A stretch of DNA of 56,337 nt from Tissierellia bacterium (GCA_012728075.1 JAAYFV010000024.1:1-56337), one strand, 5' to 3'. Shown: positions 1 through 11,204, counted from the stretch's first letter. Made by a program: numbers and translations. The notes: generated by a model not told the origin, from the sequence alone.

Positions 1-540
1 AGCTTTTTATATGGTTATAAATTAACAGCCAATAGACCAAATAAAAAACCTATACTCGTAGTGGATGATGTGGAGAAAGATACTTCTGAGGAACAGTTAG
101 ATTTAGAAATAATAAGGGAAGAGGATAGGGTATCTCCCAACACTTTTGTGGAGAAGAAAACATATTATAAAAAATGTGAACATAGTATTACCAATTTGGA
201 AAATGCCAAGGAAGAAACAATAAATATGACAGAGAAACAATATCGAAAGTATATGAAGGAGAACTATCCTAATATAAAAATTATTTCTTTTTCACCAAAA
301 GAAATAGTGTTACGGGAAGAACGGAATCATTTATGCCCTAATCATTATATTATAGGCCAAGCTGATGGGAAAATAGCTATATATAGAATCGATGAAAAAG
401 GAGAAAAGTATTTAGATAAGGTTTTTAATGACTATCCTATTTCATTATTAAAAGAGGTAGATCAGGAAAGATTAAAAGATGGAATTATTGTTGATAGTGA
501 AGAAGAGTTATCCGATGTATTGGAGAACTTTATAAGTTAA
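1..540 (+). CDS. BofC-like C-terminal domain protein (5' end outside window)
   Basis: The frame is open to the left edge, so only the last 179 residues are visible; the GTG at 61 is probably internal. The last ~110 residues resemble the C-terminal domain of BofC, the forespore protein that in Bacillus restrains the SpoIVB protease in the sigma-K checkpoint. Visible support is a block with MTEKQYRKYM, a segment around KIISFSPKEIVLREE, then YIIGQADGKIAIYRID and an acidic tail. The first part is charged and low in complexity, like a linker after an N-terminal membrane anchor that would lie off the window. Position directly upstream of ruvC fits clostridial genomes. Family assignment is by pattern recognition; the sporulation role is inferred. 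Confidence 0.55.
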   Translation, partial: SFLYGYKLTANRPNKKPILVVDDVEKDTSEEQLDLEIIREEDRVSPNTFVEKKTYYKKCEHSITNLENAKEETINMTEKQYRKYMKENYPNIKIISFSPKEIVLREERNHLCPNHYIIGQADGKIAIYRIDEKGEKYLDKVFNDYPISLLKEVDQERLKDGIIVDSEEELSDVLENFIS

Positions 541-544
541 TAAA

Positions 545-578
545 AAACTAAGTTAGATTGTTCTAGCTTAGTTTTTTT
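545..578 (+). terminator. Intrinsic terminator after bofC-like gene
   Basis: A 13-bp stem (545-557 with 562-574, one G-T pair) with loop TTGT is followed by a T run to 578. It separates the bofC-like gene from ruvC. Confidence 0.85.
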
Positions 579-588
579 ATTGAAAATG

Positions 589-597
589 TGGTAAAAT
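589..597 (+). promoter_or_regulatory. Candidate extended -10 promoter for ruvC operon
   Basis: TGGTAAAAT lies between the terminator and the ruvC ribosome binding site. No good -35 box is seen, so this rests on the extended -10 alone. Confidence 0.35.
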
Positions 598-623
598 AGA
601 ATGTAAGCTTAGGAGGAGAGTAT

Positions 624-1118
624 ATGATCATATTAGGAATAGATCCAGGTTTAGCTACAGTTGGATATGGAATAATTCAATATAAAGGGAATAGATATAG
701 GGTTATAGATTATGGATGTATAACAACTGATTCTCATATTTTATTTCCTGAAAGATTGAAAATAATATATGATGAGATGAATTATCTTATAAATAGATAT
801 AATCCAGACGATTTGGCGATTGAGGAGCTGTTTTTTAACAAAAATGTTAAAACAGCTATAAAGGTGGGACAAGCCAGAGGAGTGGAGATATTAGCTGCTG
901 TCAATAATGGAATAGATGTATATGAATATACGCCTTTACAGATAAAGCAAAGTGTAGTTGGTTATGGTAGAGCTGAAAAAATACAAGTTCAAGAGATGGT
1001 GAGGATGCTATTAAATTTAAAAGAAATTCCCAAACCTGATGATGTAGCTGATGCATTGGCAGTAGCAATATGTCATAGTAGTTGTTTAAACTTTAAAGAT
1101 ATGTTTAAAATGAAATAA
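624..1118 (+). CDS. ruvC: Crossover junction endodeoxyribonuclease RuvC
   Basis: RuvC cuts Holliday junctions in recombinational repair together with RuvAB. The 164-residue length is normal. The acidic catalytic residues are visible: Asp7 in [12 protein letters not shown], the Glu pair 67-68 in LAIEELFF, and Asp140/Asp143 in [14 protein letters not shown]. The ATG follows an AGGAGGA ribosome site by a few bases. It leads a ruvC-ruvA-ruvB set on the same strand with gaps of about 20 bases, so one transcript is likely, starting after the terminator at 545-578. Confidence 0.97.
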   Translation: MIILGIDPGLATVGYGIIQYKGNRYRVIDYGCITTDSHILFPERLKIIYDEMNYLINRYNPDDLAIEELFFNKNVKTAIKVGQARGVEILAAVNNGIDVYEYTPLQIKQSVVGYGRAEKIQVQEMVRMLLNLKEIPKPDDVADALAVAICHSSCLNFKDMFKMK

Positions 1119-1136
1119 TAAAAGGGTGATATAGGA

Positions 1137-1718
1137 TTGTATGAATATATAATAGGAAAAGTGGTGGATATTAAGGAGGACTGTATAGTATTAGAAAACA
1201 ATGGGATAGGATATAAGATATTTACTTCTAAAAATTCCATTGGCAAGTTTAATTTAAATCAAAATATAAAAATGTATACATATTTTAATTTAAGGGAAGA
1301 TGGTATATATTTATATGGCTTTACTACTGAAGAAGAATTAAATATGTTTAATAAACTTCTTTTAGTTTCTAAGATAGGGCCTAAAGTGGGTTTAAACGTA
1401 TTATCCACCTTAACTCCTAGTCAAATAAAATCTGCAATTATAAATGATGACACTAGTATACTATGTACTGCACCAGGGGTTGGAAAGAAAACTGCTGGTA
1501 GGATTATTCTCGAACTCAAAGATAGAATCGATGATATAGAAATATCTGAAGATGTAGAAACTATTGACAATAGTAGTGATATAGAAACAGCAGTTAATGG
1601 TCTTATTTCCCTAGGTTATACTAGAAATGAAATACAATGGGTATTAAGCGAGATAGATACTTCAGATATGAATACTGAAGATATTATTAGAGAAGTGCTT
1701 AAGAGATTATCAAAATAG
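1137..1718 (+). CDS. ruvA: Holliday junction branch migration protein RuvA
   Basis: RuvA binds the four-way junction as a tetramer and loads the RuvB motors. The 193-residue protein starts with the typical MYEYIIGKVV strand of the N-terminal OB fold, reading a TTG start at 1137 that sits after GGGTGAT. The helix-hairpin-helix region is seen as LLLVSKIGPKVGLNVLS and TAPGVGKKTAGRIILELKDR. A short acidic linker leads to the C-terminal RuvB-contact domain (TAVNGLISLGYTRNEIQ). The start is unambiguous because homologues begin at this strand. Confidence 0.96.
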   Translation: MYEYIIGKVVDIKEDCIVLENNGIGYKIFTSKNSIGKFNLNQNIKMYTYFNLREDGIYLYGFTTEEELNMFNKLLLVSKIGPKVGLNVLSTLTPSQIKSAIINDDTSILCTAPGVGKKTAGRIILELKDRIDDIEISEDVETIDNSSDIETAVNGLISLGYTRNEIQWVLSEIDTSDMNTEDIIREVLKRLSK

Positions 1719-1740
1719 CAAAGGAAGGTAATGATTTTTG

Positions 1741-2748
1741 ATGGATAAAGATAGAATAGTTAGTGGTACAATAAAAAGTGAAGATTTAGAAAATGAAATA
1801 AGCCTAAGGCCTAGGTGGATTCATGAATACATTGGTCAGGACAAAGCAAAGGAAAAGTTAAAAATTTTTATTAAAGCTGCAAAAGGTAGGCAAGAGCCAT
1901 TGGATCATGTTCTACTTTATGGACCACCAGGTTTAGGGAAGACAACCTTGGCAAATATTATTGCCAATGAAATGGGTGTTAGTATTAGAGTTACCTCTGG
2001 ACCCGCTATAGAGAGGCCAGGGGATTTAGCTAGTATACTAACCAATTTAGGAGAAGATGATGTATTATTTATAGATGAAATCCATAGGCTAAACAGAACA
2101 GTAGAGGAAATACTATATCCAGCCATGGAAGATTATGCTTTAGATATTATTATAGGAAAAGGACCAAGTGCTAGATCTGTTCGGCTAGATCTTTCAAGAT
2201 TTACTCTTATAGGGGCTACAACAAGAGCAGGACTATTGACTTCTCCTCTAAGGGATAGATTTGGAGTAATGTTGAATTTAGATTTATATGATGATTATAG
2301 TTTACAAAAGATAGTAAAACGTTCTGCAAATATTTTAGACATCAAGATAGATGACAAAGGGGCTATGGAAATTGCCAAACGATCTAGAGGAACTCCTAGA
2401 ATAGCTAATAGATTATTGAAAAGAGTAAGAGATTATGCTCAAGTAGTTGAAAATGGTGTTATAACTTATGAAGTAGCAAAGAGGGGACTAGAGGTTTTGG
2501 AAATAGATGAATTAGGACTAGATGAGGTAGATAGGAAGCTAATTCTTAGTATGATAGAAAATTTTGATGGGGGCCCTGTAGGAGTAGATACATTATCAGC
2601 GGCTACTGGGGAGGAAAAAACTACTATAGAAGACGTATATGAACCCTATTTGTTGCAAATAGGATTTATAAATAGAACTCCTAGAGGTAGAGTTGTAACT
2701 AAAAAAGCTTATGACCATTTTAATTTAGAATATGATGAACAGAGGTGA
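1741..2748 (+). CDS. ruvB: Holliday junction branch migration ATPase RuvB
   Basis: RuvB is the hexameric AAA+ motor that drives branch migration with RuvA. Walker [10 protein letters not shown] is at residues 61-69, Walker [11 protein letters not shown] follows, then sensor segments GATTRAGLL and [17 protein letters not shown], and the C-terminal winged helix ends with INRTPRGR. Length 335 is standard. I choose ATG 1741; an in-frame TTG at 1738, directly before it and at slightly better spacing from GGAAGGT, would add one residue. Confidence 0.97.
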   Translation: MDKDRIVSGTIKSEDLENEISLRPRWIHEYIGQDKAKEKLKIFIKAAKGRQEPLDHVLLYGPPGLGKTTLANIIANEMGVSIRVTSGPAIERPGDLASILTNLGEDDVLFIDEIHRLNRTVEEILYPAMEDYALDIIIGKGPSARSVRLDLSRFTLIGATTRAGLLTSPLRDRFGVMLNLDLYDDYSLQKIVKRSANILDIKIDDKGAMEIAKRSRGTPRIANRLLKRVRDYAQVVENGVITYEVAKRGLEVLEIDELGLDEVDRKLILSMIENFDGGPVGVDTLSAATGEEKTTIEDVYEPYLLQIGFINRTPRGRVVTKKAYDHFNLEYDEQR

Positions 2749-2752
2749 TTAA

Positions 2753-2965
2753 ATGGCTTCTTTTGGTAGGATGCTTTTGTTTATGGGTTTAGTTTTAATT
2801 TTATTAGGTGGAATATTTATATTAGGTGAAAGATTTGGATTTGGGAAACTTCCTGGTGATATATTTATCCAGAGGGGAAATTTCACTTTCTTTTTCCCTA
2901 TTGTCTCTACATTGTTAATAAGCATAATACTTACTCTGTTGATAAATATATTTATAAGAAGATAG
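2753..2965 (+). CDS. DUF2905 family small membrane protein
   Basis: A 70-residue protein with two hydrophobic segments (about residues 5-25 and 47-67) flanking the diagnostic central motif FGKLPGDIFIQRGNFTFFFP. This is the DUF2905 family of small bacterial membrane proteins, which has no established function. It starts 4 bases after ruvB, within the GAGGTGA that probably serves as its ribosome site, so it is translated from the ruv transcript. Linkage to ruvB recurs in Firmicutes, but a role in recombination is not implied. Confidence 0.85.
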   Translation: MASFGRMLLFMGLVLILLGGIFILGERFGFGKLPGDIFIQRGNFTFFFPIVSTLLISIILTLLINIFIRR

Positions 2966-2976
2966 GGGGAAAAAAT

Positions 2977-4323
2977 GTGAGAAAAAAATTTATAGCTTTT
3001 TTAATAATAGTATTATTAGGACTTAATATACAAAATGGATATGCTTTTGCAAATTCCATGGATAATTATGTGAGCATAAAGTTAACAAACCCTATAAAAT
3101 CAAGAGAAATAATAAAGCTATATAGTGATGATGGGTTTAATATATATATAAATAGTATATTTAATGATATAGAATATATACCTAATAAAAATATATCCAT
3201 TGAGCTAAATTCCATAGGTGAAATAGAAATAAAAGATGAGATAGGGGAAATTTTATTTTCAACTCATGAAAATAATTTAATATTGTCTTCTGCAAATAAA
3301 TGGGATAGTATTATAACAGTAGAGGACAAACGGTATAGAGATTTTATAAAAATCCAAAGAGAAAGCCAGAGTTTATTAGTGATAAATTTAATAGATATAG
3401 AGCATTATCTTTACGGGGTAGTACCTAGAGAAATGCCAGCGTCATTTCCAATGGAAGCGCTAAAAGCTCAAGCTGTTGCAGCTAGAACATATACACTAAA
3501 TAATCTTAACAAACATGGAAGTGAAGGCTATAATTTATGTGATACCACTCATTGTCAGGTATATGGAGGCGTAGATGGTGAGCATACTAGGACAAATGAA
3601 GCAGTAGATTCTACTAAAGGAATAGTAATTACTTATAATGGAAGTATTATTGATGCTGTATATCATTCTAATAGTGGAGGACATACTGAGGATTCTGCTG
3701 AAGCTTGGGGCAATTATTTTCCTTATTTAATAGGTGTAGAAGATGAATTTTCTAAAAATCAACCTAATAGTGATTGGTCTTTTACTATAGAATCTAGTGC
3801 TTTAAATAATAAACTTAAAAATAACGGCATCTATATAGGTGATGTTGTAGATTTGGAGATTATTGAGACTTCTCCAAGGGGAGGGGTATCTAAACTTAAG
3901 ATAGTAGGAACTACAGGTGAAGAAATACTTAACAAAGGCAAAATTCGACAGGTTTTAGGAAATGATGAGCTAAAGAGCACTTGGTTTTCTATTAAAAGGG
4001 GAGGTCCGTCTACTTCTATAAGCCATGTATATGCTATAAGCGGGAATAGCAAAAATTCTCAAAAAATAGATCCATCTAAGGCCATTAGTATAGATAAAAA
4101 TAATACGAAGAGTTATGTCAGAAATAGTACGGTTATGGGGAAGGATAAAAGAGTAAAATTAATAGATATTTATAAGGAAAATAGTAATGGTTTTTTGATA
4201 GAAGGTAAAGGATATGGTCATGGTGTAGGTATGAGTCAATGGGGCGCTAAGAAAATGGCTGAAGATGGGTATACTTATGATGAAATTTTAAAACACTATT
4301 ATACTGGAGTTGAAATTAATTAA
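2977..4323 (+). CDS. Secreted SpoIID/LytB-domain protein
   Basis: A 448-residue exported protein with a signal peptide at residues 1-26 (KK, hydrophobic core, AFA). The SpoIID domain is clear: [21 protein letters not shown] near residues 151-171, whose Glu152 matches the catalytic Glu of SpoIID peptidoglycan lytic transglycosylases, a CDTTHCQ motif, [15 protein letters not shown], and a C-terminal [16 protein letters not shown]. The GTG start at 2977 is needed because the ATG at 2975 reads straight into a stop. SpoIID itself is normally found elsewhere and acts in engulfment; this ruvB-queA copy is a paralogue that may act on vegetative or spore wall glycan. That target is inferred. Confidence 0.85.
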   Translation: MRKKFIAFLIIVLLGLNIQNGYAFANSMDNYVSIKLTNPIKSREIIKLYSDDGFNIYINSIFNDIEYIPNKNISIELNSIGEIEIKDEIGEILFSTHENNLILSSANKWDSIITVEDKRYRDFIKIQRESQSLLVINLIDIEHYLYGVVPREMPASFPMEALKAQAVAARTYTLNNLNKHGSEGYNLCDTTHCQVYGGVDGEHTRTNEAVDSTKGIVITYNGSIIDAVYHSNSGGHTEDSAEAWGNYFPYLIGVEDEFSKNQPNSDWSFTIESSALNNKLKNNGIYIGDVVDLEIIETSPRGGVSKLKIVGTTGEEILNKGKIRQVLGNDELKSTWFSIKRGGPSTSISHVYAISGNSKNSQKIDPSKAISIDKNNTKSYVRNSTVMGKDKRVKLIDIYKENSNGFLIEGKGYGHGVGMSQWGAKKMAEDGYTYDEILKHYYTGVEIN

Positions 4324-4349
4324 AAAACAAATATGTAAGGGATGATCTA

Positions 4350-6507
<2,158 letters not shown>

Positions 6508-6580
6508 GCAATAAAGGTTTTTTAGAAACCTTGCATAATATAGTATCAAAATGATAAAAGGAGAAAAGGAGGAAATAATT

Positions 6581-6910
6581 ATGGCGGCAGCAAATCCTGG
6601 AGGAGCAGGTTTAGGAGGATTGATTATTCCTATTGCTTTCTTAGTATTTTTCTACCTATTTGCTATAAGACCTCAGAAAAAAAGAGAAAAAGAAATTAGA
6701 GAAATGAGGGATAGCTTAAGTATAGTGGATGAAATAATAACTATAGGAGGGATTTTAGGAAGGATCGTCAAGATTAAAGACGATATGGTTACTATAGAGG
6801 TTGGTTCTAATAAGACCAAGATTGATATGACAAAATGGGCTATAGGATCAGTAATCAATAAAGTTAATTCTAAAAATGAAAAAGATGAAAAAGATAAAAA
6901 AGAAGAATAA
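6581..6910 (+). CDS. yajC: Preprotein translocase subunit YajC
   Basis: YajC is the small accessory subunit of the SecDF-YajC export complex. The 109-residue protein has one membrane helix (about residues 15-35, ending FYLFAIRPQKKREKE), then the typical cytoplasmic domain with IVDEIITIGGILGRIVKI and a highly charged Lys/Glu/Asp tail. ATG 6581 sits 7 bases after AAGGAGGA; an upstream in-frame ATG at 6551 would place the ribosome site inside the gene. secD and secF lie 2.5 kb downstream, separated by the SCIFF genes. Confidence 0.93.
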   Translation: MAAANPGGAGLGGLIIPIAFLVFFYLFAIRPQKKREKEIREMRDSLSIVDEIITIGGILGRIVKIKDDMVTIEVGSNKTKIDMTKWAIGSVINKVNSKNEKDEKDKKEE

Positions 6911-6912
6911 TA

Positions 6913-6950
6913 AAAATAAAACTTCCTTGTAACAAGGAAGTTTTATTTTT
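6913..6950 (+). terminator. Intrinsic terminator after yajC
   Basis: AAAATAAAACTTCCTT pairs with AAGGAAGTTTTATTTT around a five-base loop GTAAC, ending in TTTTT. It closes the queA-tgt-yajC unit. Confidence 0.88.
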
Positions 6951-6960
6951 GTAATAAATT

Positions 6961-6991
6961 CCTCCTAAATAAAATAAATTAGAATAGGAGG
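6961..6991 (+). promoter_or_regulatory. Hairpin covering the ribosome binding site of the next gene
   Basis: CCTCCTA at 6961-6967 is the exact complement of TAGGAGG at 6985-6991, the Shine-Dalgarno site of the gene starting at 7000. The loop is 17 A/T-rich bases. If formed, this 7-bp stem would block ribosome loading. It lies 10 bases after the yajC terminator, leaving little room for a separate promoter; none is evident. Confidence 0.5.
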
Positions 6992-6999
6992 TGGAGTTG

Positions 7000-7377
7000 A
7001 TGAGAGAGAAAGGATTAAATTATATATTATTAGTTTTTAAAGGTCTAATTTTTTCTCTGATAATTACCATTTTGTTAGTATTTATATTATCTTTAGTATT
7101 ACTATATACGCCATTTAAAGAGTCAAAAATCCCTTTATTTAATACTGTGATAATGATAGTAAGTATAACTATAGGAAGCATATACGTTTCTACTAATATA
7201 GGAGAGAATGGTTGGATAAATGGGGGAATACTTGGTATATTATATTTTTTAGTATTGGTGTTACTAAATTATTTATTTTTTAAGCCATTTCTTGTAGATA
7301 TGTATCTACTTGGTAAATTTATATTATCTTTGATAACTGGTGTTATTGGTGGTATTATAGGGATTAATATGAAATAA
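7000..7377 (+). CDS. TIGR04086-type small membrane protein
   Basis: A 125-residue protein with four hydrophobic segments (about residues 8-36, 46-62, 72-88 and 98-123), rich in Gly in the last one (GVIGGIIGI). It resembles the TIGR04086 family of clostridial membrane proteins commonly found between yajC and the SCIFF genes; the function is unknown. ATG 7000 lies 7 bases after TAGGAGGT, whereas the in-frame GTG at 6991 overlaps that site and is rejected. The leader may fold over the ribosome site (6961-6991). Confidence 0.72.
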   Translation: MREKGLNYILLVFKGLIFSLIITILLVFILSLVLLYTPFKESKIPLFNTVIMIVSITIGSIYVSTNIGENGWINGGILGILYFLVLVLLNYLFFKPFLVDMYLLGKFILSLITGVIGGIIGINMK

Positions 7378-7380
7378 AGC

Positions 7381-7409
7381 TTTAAATAATAATATTAATA
7401 TGATATAAT
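7381..7409 (+). promoter_or_regulatory. Candidate sigma-A promoter for SCIFF
   Basis: TTTAAA at 7381-7386, a 17-base spacer and a perfect TATAAT at 7404-7409. It lies directly after the upstream stop codon and 39 bases before the SCIFF start. Confidence 0.5.
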
Positions 7410-7447
7410 CAATAAAGGTATCATTCAGTTATTGAGGAGGTTATAGT

Positions 7448-7588
7448 ATGAAATATATAAAAACCATATCTGGTAGCAATTTAAAGGATACTTTGAAAAA
7501 AGGTGGCTGTGGAGAATGTCAGACATCTTGTCAGTCTGCATGTAAGACTTCTTGTACAGTAGGAAATCAAAAATGTGAAAATAGATAA
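7448..7588 (+). CDS. SCIFF precursor peptide (six cysteines in forty-five)
   Basis: A 46-residue peptide precursor. The N-terminal leader MKYIKTISGSNLKDTLKK is followed by a core with six Cys at 21, 24, 28, 32, 36 and 43, in the pattern CGEC, then Cys every four residues. This is the SCIFF ribosomally made peptide, nearly universal in Clostridia, in which the adjacent radical SAM enzyme forms Cys sulfur-to-alpha-carbon thioether links. A strong GAGGAGG site precedes the ATG by 7 bases. The mature product's biological role is unknown. A hairpin follows before the maturase gene. Confidence 0.95.
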   Translation: MKYIKTISGSNLKDTLKKGGCGECQTSCQSACKTSCTVGNQKCENR

Positions 7589-7593
7589 AGCAT

Positions 7594-7622
7594 AAAGGCG
7601 GTGGTTTTAACCACTCCTTTTT
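7594..7622 (+). terminator. Hairpin/attenuator between SCIFF and its maturase
   Basis: AAAGG and GTGGTT pair with AACCAC and CCTTT with a small internal mismatch, followed by a short T run (7618-7622). It looks like a leaky intrinsic terminator that would leave more SCIFF mRNA than maturase mRNA. Confidence 0.6.
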
Positions 7623-7656
7623 AATTTATCTACATTTTAGTTATAGGAGGATAATT

Positions 7657-9018
7657 ATGGACATAAAAGAAAGAATTCACAAATATAGTTTAAATGGAAA
7701 AAATATTGTATTAGATATTAATAGTGGTGCAGTGCATGTTGTAGAGGATATAGTATATGATATACTAGATTATTACAAGACCTATACTTTAGACGAAATA
7801 ATAAAATTATTAGAAGATAAATATGACGATAAGGACATAATGGAGGCTTATGAGGAGATATCCTTATTGGAAAATGAGGGAATACTATATTCTGAAGGGG
7901 TATCTATAGAGGATATTAGGTATAATGAAGATAATATTATAAAGGCCCTTTGTCTTCATGTGGCTCATGACTGTAACTTACGTTGTAACTATTGTTTTGC
8001 ATCCCAAGGGGACTTTAAAGGGGATAGATCTTTAATGTCTCTAGAAGTGGGTAAAAAAGCTTTAGAGTTTTTGGTAAAACATTCAGGGGGTAGAAGAAAT
8101 CTAGAAGTGGATTTTTTTGGTGGAGAGCCCCTGATGAATTTTGAAATAATTAAGAAATTGGTAATGTATGGTAAAGATCTAGAGAAGAATTACAATAAAC
8201 ATTTTCGTTTTACTATAACTACTAATGGGGTATTGCTAGATGAAGATAATATGAAATTTATCAATGAATATATGGATAATGTAGTATTGAGCCTTGATGG
8301 TAGGAAAAGAATAAATGATAATATGAGAAGAACTATCACGGATGAGGGGAGTTATGATATTATACTTCCTAAATTTCAAAAAATGGTTGCTAAGAGAGGA
8401 GACAAGGATTATTATGTAAGAGGAACCTTTACTAGTTACAATCTGGACTTTTCTAATGATGTTCTTCATTTTTATGATAAAGGGTTTAAAAAAATATCAA
8501 TAGAACCAGTAGTTACTTCACCAGATAAGGATTATGGGATAAAAGAGGAGCATATAGATACTATATTAAAGGAGTATGAAAAATTTTCCAAGGATTATAT
8601 AAATATAAAGAAGAAAGATGATGATTTTTTATTTTTTCATTTTATGATTGATTTAGATCAAGGGCCTTGTATTGTTAAACGTATCGTAGGTTGTGGAGCA
8701 GGTTCTGAGTATATGGCAGTTACGCCAGAGGGGGAACTATACCCTTGCCATCAATTTGTAGGAGATAAAAAGTTTAAAATAGGAAATGTATATGAAGGTA
8801 TTACAAATAATGAAATAGTGAAGGAATTTAAAAATGCAAGTGTATATAATAAGGAAAAGTGCAGAAGTTGTTGGGCGAGATTTTATTGTAGTGGAGGTTG
8901 TCACGCAAATGCTTATAATCACCATGGAAATATTATGAAACCTTATGATATTGGCTGTGAAATGGAGAAGAAGAGAATCGAATGTGCTATTTCAATATTG
9001 GCCAATCTATATGAGTAG
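7657..9018 (+). CDS. scfB: SCIFF radical SAM maturase
   Basis: A 453-residue radical SAM/SPASM enzyme that installs thioether crosslinks in SCIFF. Residues ~5-95 form a peptide-recognition (RRE-like) domain. The radical SAM cluster site is CNLRCNYC near residue 109, followed by FFGGEPLMNFEI. The C-terminal SPASM region carries auxiliary cluster cysteines in GCGAGSEYMAVTPEGELYPC and CRSCWARFYCSGGC, with a late GCEMEKKR. It lies directly downstream of the SCIFF peptide and has its own GGAGG site. Homologues include the biochemically studied CteB. It is followed 39 bases later by secD; whether the modified peptide is exported through Sec is not shown by the sequence. Confidence 0.95.
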   Translation: MDIKERIHKYSLNGKNIVLDINSGAVHVVEDIVYDILDYYKTYTLDEIIKLLEDKYDDKDIMEAYEEISLLENEGILYSEGVSIEDIRYNEDNIIKALCLHVAHDCNLRCNYCFASQGDFKGDRSLMSLEVGKKALEFLVKHSGGRRNLEVDFFGGEPLMNFEIIKKLVMYGKDLEKNYNKHFRFTITTNGVLLDEDNMKFINEYMDNVVLSLDGRKRINDNMRRTITDEGSYDIILPKFQKMVAKRGDKDYYVRGTFTSYNLDFSNDVLHFYDKGFKKISIEPVVTSPDKDYGIKEEHIDTILKEYEKFSKDYINIKKKDDDFLFFHFMIDLDQGPCIVKRIVGCGAGSEYMAVTPEGELYPCHQFVGDKKFKIGNVYEGITNNEIVKEFKNASVYNKEKCRSCWARFYCSGGCHANAYNHHGNIMKPYDIGCEMEKKRIECAISILANLYE

Positions 9019-9057
9019 CATTAGAGTAGCTATATTTAATTTTAGGAGGGAAAGCTA

Positions 9058-10320
9058 ATGAATATGAAAAAAACTATACTATTTATATTGATTATTGCCA
9101 TAGTAGCTTTATTTTCCTATACAGCTATAAATGGTATAGAAATAGGCAAATTTAAGATTTCTAATGTTAAAGATTCTATTGATTTAGGATTAGATCTTGC
9201 TGGTGGCGTATATGTAATATTAGAGGCACAAACAGATTTGCAAGGTGCAGAATTACAAAAGGCTATGGAGCAATCAAAGATGATTATTAGTGAAAGAGTA
9301 GATAGCCTTGGTGTTGCTGAGCCAAACATAATTATAGAAGGAAATAAACGAATCAGAATTGAATTGGCTGGTATTGAAAATCCACAAGAGGCTATAGAAT
9401 TAATAGGAAAGACTGCTCAATTACAGTTTATAGATCCAGATGGGAAGGAGATATTGACTGGGAAAAATGTTAAGAATTCTGATGTTGCTTTTCACAAAAC
9501 AGATTTAGGAGAGAAACCTGTAGTAACTTTGGAATTTGATAAAGAAGGAGCAGAAAGTTTTAAGGAAGCTACTACAAGATTGGTAAAGAAAGAAACCATA
9601 GAGGAGAAGATAATTTATATAGTGTTAGATGAGCAGGTAATTTCAGCTCCAATTGTTAACTCTGCTATTACAGATGGAAAAGCTGTCATTGAAGGGGACT
9701 TTGATGTAGAAGAGGCTAATAGATTGGCCACATTAATTAGAGCTGGCGCATTACCTGTGGAAATGTCAGAACTTCAAACTTCTATAATAGGGCCTACGTT
9801 AGGATTAGAAGCTTTAGACAAAAGTATAAAAGCTGGAGCTATTGCAATTTTAATAATATTTTTATTTATGCTTATCTATTATAAAATACCTGGACTGATA
9901 GCTGATATTTGTTTAACTATATATATATTGATAGTAGTTTATACTATGAAATTTTTAGGAGTAAAATTAACCTTGCCAGGTATTGCAGGACTAATATTGT
10001 CAATTGGTATGGCAGTAGATGCTAATGTGATAATATTTGAAAGAATAAAAGAAGAGTTGAGAAATGGCAAATCCATTAGAGCCTCCATAGATCATGGCTT
10101 TAATAGAGCCTTAACCTCTGTTTTAGATTCTAATATTACCACATTAATAGCAGGTGTAGTATTATATTATTTTGGAATTGGGCCTATAAAAGGTTTCGGA
10201 ATTACATTAATTTTAGGGATCGTGGCCTCTATGATAACGTCGGTATTTATTACAAAGCATTTGTTAATGTTAACAGTTAATATGACCAATACAAACAATT
10301 CTAAACTATATGGTATGTAA
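9058..10320 (+). CDS. secD: Protein translocase subunit SecD
   Basis: SecD uses the proton motive force with SecF to pull exported proteins through SecYEG. This 420-residue form is the compact Gram-positive type. After a signal-anchor helix (residues 3-23) comes DLGLDLAGGVYVILEA, the P1 domain with IRIELAGIENPQEAIELIGKT, then a membrane half with six-helix topology containing GIAGLILSIGMAVDANVIIFERIKEEL, the conserved proton-path region. ATG 9058 follows TAGGAGGGA. secF starts 11 bases after it. Confidence 0.95.
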   Translation: MNMKKTILFILIIAIVALFSYTAINGIEIGKFKISNVKDSIDLGLDLAGGVYVILEAQTDLQGAELQKAMEQSKMIISERVDSLGVAEPNIIIEGNKRIRIELAGIENPQEAIELIGKTAQLQFIDPDGKEILTGKNVKNSDVAFHKTDLGEKPVVTLEFDKEGAESFKEATTRLVKKETIEEKIIYIVLDEQVISAPIVNSAITDGKAVIEGDFDVEEANRLATLIRAGALPVEMSELQTSIIGPTLGLEALDKSIKAGAIAILIIFLFMLIYYKIPGLIADICLTIYILIVVYTMKFLGVKLTLPGIAGLILSIGMAVDANVIIFERIKEELRNGKSIRASIDHGFNRALTSVLDSNITTLIAGVVLYYFGIGPIKGFGITLILGIVASMITSVFITKHLLMLTVNMTNTNNSKLYGM

Positions 10321-10331
10321 GGGGTGAAAAA

Positions 10332-11204
10332 ATGAACGTTATAAAAAATAAAAAAACTTATTATACAATATCTTTAGGAATCATTATATTTGGTATGATT
10401 ATGATGATTATAAATGGCTTAAACTATGGCATAGATTTTACTGGGGGTACTTCTGTTCAAATAAAGATAGGCAAAATGATAACTGTAGATGAAGCTAGAA
10501 AGATAGTGGATGAATACGATAAAGAAGCAAGTATAGTTCATATAGGTGCCAACAAAGATGAGATAATGATAAGAAGTAAGAAGGATTTTACTAATGATGA
10601 AATCAATCAAATAATCGATAAATTTGCAAAAGAATATGATATAGAAGAAAAAGAGTTTCAATCGGAAAAATTTGGCCCTTTTATGGGAAAAGAAATTAAG
10701 AAAAAAGCTTTGTTATCTTCGTTTATTGCTGTTATAGGCATGTTAATCTATATTAGTTGGCGATTTGAGTTTAAATTTGCCATTGCAGCAATTATTGCAT
10801 TGCTTCATGATGTATTTATTACTTTTTCTATTTATGCAATTTTTAAAATTCCTGTAAATAGTGCTTTTATAGCTGCTATATTGACTATATTAGGTTATTC
10901 TATTAATGATACTATTGTTATTTTTGATAGGATAAGGGAGGAATTAAAGCTAAATCCAAGAAAACCTTTAGAAGAAATAATAAATGAAAGTATAAGGAAG
11001 TCTTTGACTAGGACTATAAATACATCTTTAACCACTTTAGTTGCAGTATTAATTCTTTATATAGTGGGGGTGGAGGATGTTAAAGTCTTAGCTTTACCTC
11101 TTATATTTGGTATAGTATCAGGAACTTATTCATCATTATTTATAGCTAGTCCAATATGGTATGGATTGAAAAACCGAGAGAAATTAAAGACTAAAAAAGC
11201 ATAA
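10332..11204 (+). CDS. secF: Protein translocase subunit SecF
   Basis: SecF partners SecD in the export motor. The 290-residue protein opens with a signal-anchor helix and GLNYGIDFTGGTSVQIKI, then a short extracytoplasmic domain, and a five-helix membrane region including LTILGYSINDTIVIFDRIREEL, the counterpart of the SecD proton-path helix. The ATG follows AAGGGGTGA. The stop codon lies inside the terminator stem that ends this unit. Confidence 0.95.
   Translation: MNVIKNKKTYYTISLGIIIFGMIMMIINGLNYGIDFTGGTSVQIKIGKMITVDEARKIVDEYDKEASIVHIGANKDEIMIRSKKDFTNDEINQIIDKFAKEYDIEEKEFQSEKFGPFMGKEIKKKALLSSFIAVIGMLIYISWRFEFKFAIAAIIALLHDVFITFSIYAIFKIPVNSAFIAAILTILGYSINDTIVIFDRIREELKLNPRKPLEEIINESIRKSLTRTINTSLTTLVAVLILYIVGVEDVKVLALPLIFGIVSGTYSSLFIASPIWYGLKNREKLKTKKA

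Noticed and set aside
2977-4323. SpoIID-domain gene as spoIID itself
   Set aside because: The domain is clear, but spoIID normally lies in a different neighbourhood (near murA and spoIIQ/spoIIID); this ruvB-queA copy is a separate paralogue commonly found in clostridia.
6514-6532. Hairpin AAGGTTT/AAACCTT just after tgt as a terminator
   Set aside because: The stem is only 7 bp and is followed by GCATAATA rather than a T run, and yajC continues 50 bases later, so termination is unlikely.
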